Shown here piece by piece: positions 25,036 to 32,177 of a stretch of DNA of 64,000 nucleotides (its first letter is position 1; every line of letters starts with the position of its first letter). The translations under genes were made by a program, and so were the position numbers. Under the pieces are notes generated by a model. The model made no database searches and had not been told where the DNA came from. It was given only the letters and a program-made list of their open reading frames with translations. Origin of the DNA: G963665925 sp963665925 (lineage in GTDB: Bacteria; Bacillota; Clostridia; Peptostreptococcales; Acidaminobacteraceae); contig OY762511.1 of the NCBI GenBank assembly GCA_963665925.1, positions 1,860,001 through 1,924,000 of the forward strand, in the 5' to 3' direction.

Positions 25036-25990
25036 ATTTTATGCCTCCTTTTGCAAGCAGTCCAAATTCACGCTTATACATGCGGTAAACCGCTTCACGG
25101 ATCCAGTCTGTAAGTGGCTCTGGAACAAGGTCAAAGCCATGTGGGACACGCGGCAGGCTGTAGAGTTCAGTAGGAACAGCGAATTCCATCAGGCGTTTTG
25201 CATAGTCAATCCCCTCAGTTCTCAGGGGGTCGTATTCGTTGACAATCATGCATGTGGCAGGCAGGCCAGCCAGGTCGCGTGCCAGCGCTGGAACTGCGTA
25301 GTAAGATGGATCAACACCTTTGAAGCCGCCTAGGTAAAGCTTCCAGACCCCCGCTAGACCATCGCCAGATACAAGGGGTGCACCTGTGAAGTTTTGCTGT
25401 GCTGAAACCGATGATTGCAGATAATCCAGTGCAGGGAAGTTAAGAACCTGCGCTTTGACTTTTGGACCATTGTTGTCTCGCAGGTAAAGACAAAGACCTG
25501 CTGCAATACAGCCACCGGCGCTTGTACCAAATACGCCAATGTTTTCCGGGTCAATGCCAAGCGTCTCTGCATTATCAACCGCATAGTTGAGTGCAGCCAG
25601 ACAATCGTGGAGCTGTGCCGGAAAGATGCTTTCAGGTGCGAGTCTGTATTCCACAGAGACGACTGTACAAGGTACATGTTTTGCGATTAGGGATGCTCTG
25701 GTGTTGTCATTGTCAAGATCGCCAGAAACAAAACCGCCGCCGTGAATGTTCAGAACAAGCGGTACGTTTTTAGCACCCTTATTTCTGTAGACACGAATTT
25801 TCACATTAGGCTCTCCATCAAATCCGGGTACTTCCAGATCGAACATTTCCATACCTTCTGGAAGCGTAAAATTCAGCATAAGGTCCCGGATCATTTCGCC
25901 GGGTCCTTTTTTTTCACTGTCATCGCCGGAATTGAAGCCCAAATCTATACCGAACAGCATTTCATAACCTGGATGTGGATTGTATTTCAT
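25010..25990 (-). CDS. alpha/beta hydrolase, hormone-sensitive-lipase (HSL) type esterase (326 aa)
   Basis: Carboxylesterase of the HSL/acetyl-esterase group. The oxyanion motif HGGGF (NIHGGGFVSGD), the nucleophile elbow GTSAGG (Ser), then Asp in NEYDPLRTEG and His in PHGFDLVP complete the catalytic set. No signal peptide, so cytosolic. First gene of the operon with a DctQMP TRAP transporter: the transporter probably brings in an ester or acyl compound that this enzyme splits, or the product acid is the transported species (inference). The divergent TetR operator lies just upstream. Confidence 0.92.
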   Translation of the reverse strand: MKYNPHPGYEMLFGIDLGFNSGDDSEKKGPGEMIRDLMLNFTLPEGMEMFDLEVPGFDGEPNVKIRVYRNKGAKNVPLVLNIHGGGFVSGDLDNDNTRASLIAKHVPCTVVSVEYRLAPESIFPAQLHDCLAALNYAVDNAETLGIDPENIGVFGTSAGGCIAAGLCLYLRDNNGPKVKAQVLNFPALDYLQSSVSAQQNFTGAPLVSGDGLAGVWKLYLGGFKGVDPSYYAVPALARDLAGLPATCMIVNEYDPLRTEGIDYAKRLMEFAVPTELYSLPRVPHGFDLVPEPLTDWIREAVYRMYKREFGLLAKGGIKYENTEMVG

Positions 25991-26087
25991 GGTGTGTCTC
26001 CTCCTGTAATAGTTTCGTCTGCTATCTATGTTTCAAAAAACGATTAAGTAGAAATGAATAATAGCTATAATGATATTGCAGTTTTCT

Positions 26088-26110
26088 AAAACATACCCTA
26101 AGTATGTTTT
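26088..26110. promoter_or_regulatory. TetR-type operator 1, AAACATAC-N5-GTATGTTT
   Basis: Perfect 8-bp inverted repeat (26089-26096 and 26102-26109) between the divergent esterase and tetR genes. The ACATAC-N5-GTATGT core recurs at 26990-27006. A related degenerate half-site (GGGTATGC) follows at about 26121-26129. Confidence 0.75.
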
Positions 26111-26222
26111 TATATTACCGTGGGTATGCAAACGTTGTCAAGGAAAAAATCAGAGTGTCTTGACAACAAATGCTCTTTTTGTAGATAATGGTGTAGGATT
26201 TGACTATTAAGGAGCGCTTGAA

Positions 26223-26861
26223 ATGAGTAGAACTGCGAAGACAAAATACGCAAAGGGAAATAAAACGAAAAATAAAGTGTTAAAGGCAGCCATGACATTG
26301 ATTTCTGAAAAAGGGTATCAGAATGTGACCATTGATGAAATCTGCGCAGAGTGCAGTGTTACAAAGGGTGCCTTTTATCATCACTTCAAATCGAAGGAAT
26401 CCATGCTTGACCAGCTTCACCTGGATACGGATGCACAGATAGAGGAGAAGATTCCAAAACTGCTTGAGAAGACCCCTTCACTGGACCGCTTTATGGAGCT
26501 GTCCTATCTGTACGCTCAGATGACAGAGGGCAGAGGCGTGGAAATTATGAAGCAGAAAATAAGGAACAACCTGGATTCAAACAACCGTCAAGTAGATATC
26601 AGTGAGTTCTACGATCCGGATAGTCGTCCGCTGCTTAATTTGTTTGAAGAGATTTATATTGAGCTTCAGAACATGGGGAAGGTTCGAAAAGACTATGATT
26701 TCAAGTATTTCTTCCATTTTCTGATTGTAACCTACGATGGGGTTGTACTCGACTGGTGCTATAACAACGGGGAGTATGATTTACCTGAGGCGGTTCGTGA
26801 AGCAACCAAAAGATATCTGCTTGGATTCAGGGTCGATATATGTGAACATATTCTTTCTTAG
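26223..26861 (+). CDS. TetR family transcriptional regulator (212 aa)
   Basis: Ligand-responsive repressor. The N-terminal three-helix domain is clear (KVLKAAMTLISEKGYQNVTIDEICAECSVTKGAFYHHFKSKESML, residues about 18-62). The C-terminal half is a divergent ligand-binding helical bundle. A Lys-rich leader (KTKYAKGNKTKNK) precedes the HTH. It is divergent from the esterase/TRAP operon, and two matching palindromes mark its probable sites. Confidence 0.92.
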   Translation: MSRTAKTKYAKGNKTKNKVLKAAMTLISEKGYQNVTIDEICAECSVTKGAFYHHFKSKESMLDQLHLDTDAQIEEKIPKLLEKTPSLDRFMELSYLYAQMTEGRGVEIMKQKIRNNLDSNNRQVDISEFYDPDSRPLLNLFEEIYIELQNMGKVRKDYDFKYFFHFLIVTYDGVVLDWCYNNGEYDLPEAVREATKRYLLGFRVDICEHILS

Positions 26862-26893
26862 ATAATGAAAAATCGAATACCAAGACAAAAAAC

Positions 26894-26956
26894 AAAACAC
26901 TTCAAGATTTTGATTGCAAGGCTATTGCAATTGTAATTTTGAGGTGTTTTTTATTT
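26894..26956 (+). terminator. rho-independent terminator
   Basis: Long A/T-rich hairpin with arms AAAACACTTCAA / TTGAGGTGTTTT and inner arms TTGCAA / TTGCAAT, followed by a T-rich tract. It separates tetR from the next transcript. Confidence 0.78.
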
Positions 26957-26989
26957 TGAGTTGCAAAAAAACAATTTTACCGATACAAT

Positions 26990-27006
26990 ACATACTCATA
27001 GTATGT
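26990..27006. promoter_or_regulatory. TetR-type operator 2, ACATAC-N5-GTATGT
   Basis: Same core and spacing as operator 1, and both copies continue into TTTTTATA or similar. It lies 37 bases before the chosen start of the next gene, so the TetR regulator probably controls that gene too. Confidence 0.72.
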
Positions 27007-27042
27007 TTTTATACAAACATGAATTGGGAGGTTGTGAATCAG

Positions 27043-27726
27043 ATGAGAAACAAGAAAAGTGCTTTATTTGGGGATGTAGTTTGGGGCGTGTTGCTTTTTA
27101 GTGCGATACTCATGCTGGCGATTCCAGCAAGTCGGGAAGCTTTTATTAAAGCAACAGAGGCGCATCCCTATATGGGCGGTTTTGCAAAGTTTGCAGTCTT
27201 GGCGTCCATGGGGGATTTGCTGGGTGTACGCATACTGAATGGCCAGTGGCATGTGCCGTCAAACATCATTCAGAAAGCATTTGTATGGGGTGTGCTTGGT
27301 ATGGTAATCACACTGGTATTCTCTGTTTACATGGGCGGTGTTGCCATAGCGCAGTCGGCTGGGAAGCTACCCTTTGAGGGGGTTACCCTGGCACAGGCAT
27401 TCTTCGGCAGTTCAGTCATGAATCTGACCTTCGGCCCCATGATGTATGTCTATCATTTTACGGGAGACAAGCTCATGGAAGTGCTTTTCATGAGAAAGGA
27501 AGACAGGCCGACACTGAAAGAGGTTGTGGATGCCATGGACTGGTACACCCTGGTGAGTTTTTCCTGGCTAAAGACGTGTCTTTTCGTTTGGATTCCCCTG
27601 CATACACTGGTGTTTCTGCTTCCAGGTCAGTACAGGGTATTGGCATCAGCCTTTTTATCCATACTGCTGGGTGTGATTATTGCGTTTTCTAAAAAGAATA
27701 AGCAAGTTATGGAACAAGCTGCTTAG
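27043..27726 (+). CDS. Mpv17/PMP22-like integral membrane protein (227 aa)
   Basis: Hydrophobic protein with four or five membrane helices. The C-terminal pattern FVWIPLHTLVFLLPGQYRVL followed by a final LS-containing helix resembles the Mpv17/PMP22 family signature (W-P, N/H-F-x-x-P-x-x-x-R-V); eukaryotic members are peroxisomal or mitochondrial membrane proteins and the bacterial role is unknown. The start is uncertain: the ATG at 27043 has GGGAGG at 11 bases; ATG 27019 is in frame too. A start at 26914 is excluded because the TetR operator lies between. It probably belongs to the TetR regulon. The assignment is by eye. Confidence 0.6.
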   Translation: MRNKKSALFGDVVWGVLLFSAILMLAIPASREAFIKATEAHPYMGGFAKFAVLASMGDLLGVRILNGQWHVPSNIIQKAFVWGVLGMVITLVFSVYMGGVAIAQSAGKLPFEGVTLAQAFFGSSVMNLTFGPMMYVYHFTGDKLMEVLFMRKEDRPTLKEVVDAMDWYTLVSFSWLKTCLFVWIPLHTLVFLLPGQYRVLASAFLSILLGVIIAFSKKNKQVMEQAA

Positions 27727-27806
27727 TTGGAAAATCATGAATATACGGGGATTGGCGTCATAAATAGAGCCCTCAGAAGTGTAGTGACCCCAATAAGTTA
27801 GACTTT

Positions 27807-27839
27807 ATAGCGTAACAGCGAAGCTGTTGCGCTATTTTT
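27807..27839 (+). terminator. plus-strand terminator inside the left end of the insertion sequence
   Basis: Stem ATAGCGTAACAG / CTGTTGCGCTAT (one G-U) followed by TTTTT on the plus strand. It would stop outside transcription from entering the element antisense to the transposase genes. Confidence 0.7.
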
Positions 27840-28638
27840 ATGCAGCTAAAATGTTAAGCCTGTATTCAACAGGACTCATCCAGTTCAGCTTTTCTTTTAT
27901 TCTTTGCTCATTATAGTACTTTATGTATTCTTCTATTGCTGACTTCAATTCATCATAACTCTTGTAAATAACACCATAGTACATTTCCTGCTTCATTATG
28001 CCAAAGAAGTTCTCCATTACAGAGTTATCATGACAATTTCCTTTGCGCGACATACTTTGAAATATACGGTGTGATTTAAGTGTGTTTGTGTAGCTTTTCA
28101 TCTGATATGCCCATCCTTGATCAGAATGGAATATCCGTCTAAATTTGCAGTCAGATGTCACCTCTATAGCTCTATTTAATGCCTCCATTATGCTTTGAGC
28201 AGAAGGGCGTTGTGAAATCCCGTAGCTTATTATTTCGCGGTTTGAAAGATCCATGAAAGGATCAAAATAGAGTTTTTTAATCACCAAGGAACCCTGAACA
28301 TTGATCTCATAATACTTAAACTCAGTGGTGTCTGTCGTAATCTTTTGATGCGTGACATTTGTATCAAATCTACGGCGAATTCTATTCGGAGCAGTTGATC
28401 CTACTTTACCTTTGTAAGAAGAGTATTTTCTACTCTTTCTGATAAACGAAACCACTTGAATGCCAAGTTTTTGTACTATCCGCTGAACTTTTTTCTTGTT
28501 TATGAGAATACCAAGTTTACGTAGTGCACCACAAATTCTACGATATCCAAAGTCTTTGTGTTTATTACGGATTTCCAGGATAGCTTCTTCAACCTCCCGA
28601 TCTGGGTTTTCGCAATCAAATCTCTTTTGCCAGTACAT
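27838..28638 (-). CDS. IS150-like transposase OrfB (DDE catalytic domain)
   Basis: Catalytic half of an IS3-family transposase, with the DDE residues in TTDTTEFKYYE, HSDQGWAYQ and DNSVMENFFGIMKQE. The frame stays open upstream of the ATG at 28638 and encodes KARIIHSLRGEFKLKDILAF, the usual OrfB beginning. It is therefore expected to be made as an OrfAB fusion by -1 frameshifting near 28719-28725 (AAAGAAAAAGC on the minus strand), in the last codons of orfA. The stop at 27838 lies 58 bases inside the left end. Confidence 0.93.
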   Translation of the reverse strand: MYWQKRFDCENPDREVEEAILEIRNKHKDFGYRRICGALRKLGILINKKKVQRIVQKLGIQVVSFIRKSRKYSSYKGKVGSTAPNRIRRRFDTNVTHQKITTDTTEFKYYEINVQGSLVIKKLYFDPFMDLSNREIISYGISQRPSAQSIMEALNRAIEVTSDCKFRRIFHSDQGWAYQMKSYTNTLKSHRIFQSMSRKGNCHDNSVMENFFGIMKQEMYYGVIYKSYDELKSAIEEYIKYYNEQRIKEKLNWMSPVEYRLNILAA

Positions 28639-28709
28639 ATACGTGGCTTTTGGAAATCCAGTAAATGCGAGAATGTCTTTTAGTTTGAATTCTCCTCGGA
28701 GGCTATGAA

Positions 28710-29246
28710 TTATTCTCGCTTTTTCTTTGGAGGATTTCCCTCCAGACGCAGCCTCCTCAGTTCTTTTAAATAGGCATTCTCGATTCTAAGTTTTAAGTTC
28801 TCTTCTTCAAGTCTTTTTAGATAATCAGTATCAGCATTAACTTCAACTTCATTTGTGTTCTTGTTTATACTCGGTTTTTTCATTTTAGGGAGACGCCCCT
28901 TTCGTTTTGGTTTCAAAGCGTCAGGACCTGCAATTCGATAATCATTTACCCATTTAGATAACGTTGGTGGATTACTTATACCTACTTGTAGAGCCAGTTC
29001 CTGATACGAAACTTCTGTTGTTAAATATAACTCTACTACATGAAGCTTAAAACCAGAAGTATATGTTTGCTTCTTTCGACTTCTTAAAAGCCCATCTTCA
29101 CCAAACTCTTTATAGGCCGCTACCCAACATCTTAGAGATTTAGTATCAGGAATGTTGAGCTCATTGCATAGAATTCTGTATCCACCTTCATTATTTAAGT
29201 ATGCACGAACAGCTTTCAGCTTAAACTCAAAGCTATATTTTGCCAT
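28710..29246 (-). CDS. IS150-like OrfA (helix-turn-helix protein) (178 aa)
   Basis: DNA-binding N-terminal half of the transposase. Two HTH segments are visible (VRAYLNNEGGYRILCNEL and VSYQELALQVGISNPPTLSKW), then a Lys-rich linker and a leucine-zipper-like coil (YLKRLEEENLKLRIENAYLK). It ends PPKKKRE at the slippery A-rich region where ribosomes are expected to shift into orfB. GGAGG precedes the ATG. Confidence 0.92.
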   Translation of the reverse strand: MAKYSFEFKLKAVRAYLNNEGGYRILCNELNIPDTKSLRCWVAAYKEFGEDGLLRSRKKQTYTSGFKLHVVELYLTTEVSYQELALQVGISNPPTLSKWVNDYRIAGPDALKPKRKGRLPKMKKPSINKNTNEVEVNADTDYLKRLEEENLKLRIENAYLKELRRLRLEGNPPKKKRE

Positions 29247-29333
29247 AAGAAAACCGACCTCCTAATCGTTAGAGTTTTGGTCTAACTTTTAGGGGTCGGT
29301 TCAAAGTTTAACTTCTGAGGGCTTTCTTACTTT

Positions 29334-30767
29334 TTACGACCATCCAATCATGACACCAATGATGATTGACAAGGTTCCTATCAGACACCATATGCCGAAA
29401 AGCGGCAGCATGAACTTCAGCCATTTTTCATATGGAATTTTCGCGACACCCAGCGCTGCCATAAGAACCCCTGAAGTGGGAATGACGGTGTTTGAAAAAC
29501 CATCGCCATATTGGTAGGCAGAAACGGCTATTTGTCTTGTAACACCAACCACATCAGCCATAGGCGCCATGAGTGGCATAACGACCATAGCCTGGCCTGA
29601 ACCTGATGGTACGAAGAAATTGAAAACCAGATTGATATAGAACATCAGTACGCCTGAAAGGACTGCCCCCACTTTTGAAAGTGGCAGGGACATGAAGTAA
29701 ATCAGGGAGTGGATAATCTGACCCTCTGTAAGGACGATGGTGATTGCCTTAGCAAATCCGATTACAAGTGCGCCGTAAACCATACTTTTACATCCTGCGA
29801 TAAAAGACTTGGCCATATCGTCCGGGTGCATGCGTCCGATGGTACCGCTGATCAGTGCAACAGCCATCATAATTGCACTCAGATAGTTCAGGCTCCAGCC
29901 CAGTTTGAATGAGCCGTAGGCGTAGAGAGCAAATCCGCCAAAAAGAATCGTGAGAATCAGGACATGACTCACCTTGAATTCTGTCGAAGGTTTTGCCGTA
30001 TCCGACGGATCGGCCCATTCAATCTTATCCAGAACCGTATGATTCAGATCTGATTTGACCTTGTTTGAATAACGCATCACATACCATAATGAAGCGGCAA
30101 ACAGGAAAGCCCAGACAACGGAACGGAAGAGAAAACCTGACATGAGGGGTATGCCTGCAATGGTTTGTCCTAGGACAGTATTGAAGGGTCCCATAGGTGA
30201 GGTTGTGAAGCCGGAGTAGGCTCCAACGTACATGATTGCCATACCTGCGACTGGGTCAAGCTTGAGTTTTTTTGCCAGGATGACCCCGATTGGAATAAAT
30301 GCAATAACGGCATTCACAATAATACCAAGCGCTCCCAAGATGGACATGGTAGCCATGATGATGGGAATGACAAGGAGCGCTTTTTTCTCGAACTTCTGAA
30401 TCGCTGCACTGATGGCACTGTCTATAGCACCTGTATCGTTGATGATTTGAAAAAAACCACCCACTAGGAAGACGAGAAAGATAATGCCTGCTGCACCGTT
30501 CATACCATCGACGATTGAGAGCAGAAAATCCATAATGCCAACAGGTGTTCTTTCAATAAACTCGAATGAATTCGGGTCGATTAGGGTTTTTCCAGTTGTG
30601 GCATCTTGAATCATGTTATAGTGACCAGCTGGCACAATATAGGTCAGGAGTGCTGCAACAATTACAAATAGTGTGATGAGTGTGTAGGTATTCGGTATTT
30701 TAAAACCTTTCTTTTTCGCTTGCTTGTGTTCCGGCTCTCGTTTCTGAGCCGTGGCTTGATTACTCAT
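29334..30767 (-). CDS. YfcC/DcuC-superfamily carrier (477 aa)
   Basis: Inner-membrane carrier of the C4-dicarboxylate-anaerobic-carrier-like (YfcC) group, often annotated as basic-amino-acid antiporter or short-chain acid carrier. About twelve helices. Family-like stretches are FKIPNTYTLITLFVIVAALL, YIVPAGHYNM, FNFFVPSGSGQAMVVMPLMAP and GDGFSNTVIPTSG. RBS AAGGGGGA. Second gene after an M20 amidohydrolase, 21 bases apart, so it likely imports the acyl-amino acid or exports the product of that enzyme (inference). Confidence 0.88.
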   Translation of the reverse strand: MSNQATAQKREPEHKQAKKKGFKIPNTYTLITLFVIVAALLTYIVPAGHYNMIQDATTGKTLIDPNSFEFIERTPVGIMDFLLSIVDGMNGAAGIIFLVFLVGGFFQIINDTGAIDSAISAAIQKFEKKALLVIPIIMATMSILGALGIIVNAVIAFIPIGVILAKKLKLDPVAGMAIMYVGAYSGFTTSPMGPFNTVLGQTIAGIPLMSGFLFRSVVWAFLFAASLWYVMRYSNKVKSDLNHTVLDKIEWADPSDTAKPSTEFKVSHVLILTILFGGFALYAYGSFKLGWSLNYLSAIMMAVALISGTIGRMHPDDMAKSFIAGCKSMVYGALVIGFAKAITIVLTEGQIIHSLIYFMSLPLSKVGAVLSGVLMFYINLVFNFFVPSGSGQAMVVMPLMAPMADVVGVTRQIAVSAYQYGDGFSNTVIPTSGVLMAALGVAKIPYEKWLKFMLPLFGIWCLIGTLSIIIGVMIGWS

Positions 30768-30788
30768 AAGTTCCCCCTTAGTATTTAT

Positions 30789-31883
30789 TTACCCCAATCT
30801 GCTTGTAATGATATGCGTGAGAATATCGCAGCCGTAAGAAAGCGCTCTCTTATCGAAGTGCATATCGGGATGGTGCAGATAGGGCTCCAAGTTTGCGCCC
30901 AAACCAATGTAGGCTGTTTTAATATCTTGAATCTGATTGAAAAAATGAAAGTCCTCACTTCCAGGTGTAATGATAGGTTCAAGTGCGCTTCCAAGAACAT
31001 TTTCAATGGCCGTTTTCGCCGTTTCAATGAGTGCATCATCGTATTCGGCTGCAGGGCATCCCGCGGTGATTTTCACTTCGGCGGAGGCGCCCAGGCTCTT
31101 TGCGGAATGCTCTATAGCGACTGTGGCACGCTGAATGAGCTCGGACATTATGGCATTGGTCTGTGCACGAACATCAAAAACCAGATGGACTGTGTCGGGA
31201 ATGATATTGTGTGCGGTACCATCCGAGTTGAACTGTGTAACCTTGATGCTATGCGGTACCCGTGGGTCAATATCCAGTGTGTTGATTGCGTTGACAATCA
31301 GTACGCCCGCTTCTATGGCATTGATCCCCAGGTGCGGTCGTGCACCGTGAGCAGATAAGCCTTTTACACGAATCTCCATTTTTTTTGAAGCACCATGATA
31401 AAGTGCAGGAGATGCTTGACCGAGTTTTGCTTCCTGGATAGGCCGCAAGTGGATTCCGACAATTTCAGTCAGGTCATTGAGCAGACCTGATTCAGTCACT
31501 GCCAAAGCACCAACGCCAAGTTCTTCAGCCGGTTGAAAAATGAATTTGATCTGACCGCAACCTATGCCTTTTTCTGCAATGTTTTGCGCTGCCCCAAGCA
31601 CCATTGTTGAGTGTGCATCATGCCCGCAGGCATGAATTGCTTGACTGACTTCGTCAATTGCAAATGGCAGGGCATCCATGTCGGCGCGAATACCCAGGCA
31701 GGGACCAGGTTGACCACTTTGCAATGAGGCAATAATCCCTGTTCCACCGACGCCGCGTTGAACCGTATATCCCAACGTTTCCAGTAAATCTGCAATATAT
31801 GCGGATGTACGTGTCTCCTGAAATCCCAGCTCTGGAATACAGTGTAAAGCTTCAAATATTTTTTCCAAATGGTGAATCTTGAT
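30789..31883 (-). CDS. M20 family amidohydrolase (N-acyl-amino acid / IAA-Ala type), start uncertain
   Basis: Cytosolic metallopeptidase-fold hydrolase that releases an amino acid from an N-acyl conjugate. Visible landmarks are PELGFQETRTSAYIADLL, RADMDALPF, HACGHDAHSTMVLGAA (metal His/Cys-Asp), FQPAEELGVGAL, the dimerisation domain and GSEDFHFF. The only canonical upstream start in frame is a TTG at 31973, but the sigma-54 promoter at 31947-31962 puts the transcript start downstream of it (about 31937). Inside the transcript GGGAG (31891-31895) sits 7 bases before an in-frame ATC at 31883. The next in-frame candidate is TTG at 31868, 22 bases from that site. I place the start at ATC 31883 tentatively. 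Function is clear, start is not. Confidence 0.85.
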   Translation of the reverse strand: MKIHHLEKIFEALHCIPELGFQETRTSAYIADLLETLGYTVQRGVGGTGIIASLQSGQPGPCLGIRADMDALPFAIDEVSQAIHACGHDAHSTMVLGAAQNIAEKGIGCGQIKFIFQPAEELGVGALAVTESGLLNDLTEIVGIHLRPIQEAKLGQASPALYHGASKKMEIRVKGLSAHGARPHLGINAIEAGVLIVNAINTLDIDPRVPHSIKVTQFNSDGTAHNIIPDTVHLVFDVRAQTNAIMSELIQRATVAIEHSAKSLGASAEVKITAGCPAAEYDDALIETAKTAIENVLGSALEPIITPGSEDFHFFNQIQDIKTAYIGLGANLEPYLHHPDMHFDKRALSYGCDILTHIITSRLG

Positions 31884-31946
31884 AAAATCACTCCCTTTGA
31901 TGTTGACCCCTTGCGCAAGGTTAACTATGAAGTCATATCTATAATT

Positions 31947-31962
31947 TGCAAATGATGTGCCA
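31947..31962 (-). promoter_or_regulatory. sigma-54 promoter, TGGCAC-N5-TTGCA
   Basis: On the minus strand TGGCAC (31957-31962), ATCAT, TTGCA (31947-31951): a full -24/-12 match with correct GG-N10-GC spacing. It lies downstream of a sigma-54 activator gene and drives the M20/YfcC pair. Confidence 0.88.
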
Positions 31963-32080
31963 AAAAAATTCAAAAGGATGCATATTTATCAAAAAAAGTG
32001 TGAAGGTATTCTCTTTGGCGGGGAAAGCCCGGTGATATTTTATATTTGGGCAAGAGGAGTGGTGTATGGAAAAGAGAAAA

Positions 32081-32129
32081 CGGGCGACAATTGGGTTGTG
32101 TCATAACAAATAAACCCAATTGTCGCCCG
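32081..32129 (-). terminator. perfect 17-bp inverted repeat, terminator of the activator gene (possible enhancer site)
   Basis: CGGGCGACAATTGGGTT / AACCCAATTGTCGCCCG with a 15-base loop. On the minus strand GTTTTCTCTTTTCC follows, so termination is the simplest reading. It also sits about 145 bp upstream of the sigma-54 promoter, where an activator would bind. Confidence 0.75.
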
Positions 32130-32177
32130 ATATTTTCCCGATATGCCATAATCCTGTGAGATTACGATTTATAGAGT

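Larger units (their letters stand above)
27780..29303 (-). mobile_element. IS3 family insertion sequence, IS150-like, with 3-bp target duplication
   Basis: A 1,524-bp element. Left end TGTAGTGACCCC-AATA-AGTTAGAC (27780-27803) and right end, on the other strand, TGAACCGACCCC-TAAA-AGTTAGAC (29303-29280) match at 19 of 24 positions and begin with TG, as expected for IS3/IS150. It is flanked by AAG on both sides (27777-27779 and 29304-29306), a 3-bp target duplication. It carries orfA and orfB on the minus strand with a -1 frameshift. Both frames are intact, so the copy may be active or recently inserted. Confidence 0.93.
27768..29329. terminator. rho-independent terminator split by the insertion sequence
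   Basis: The left arm AGCCCTCAGAAG (27768-27779) and the right arm CTTCTGAGGGCT (29312-29323) are perfectly complementary, and the right arm runs into TTCTTAC. Removing the insertion sequence and one copy of its AAG duplication restores a 12-bp stem with loop TTTAA, a bidirectional terminator between the convergent genes at 27043 and 29334. Confidence 0.82.

Noticed and set aside
26914..27042. N-terminal extension of the Mpv17-like gene
   Set aside because: It would span the terminator tail and the TetR operator, so it cannot be in the regulated transcript.
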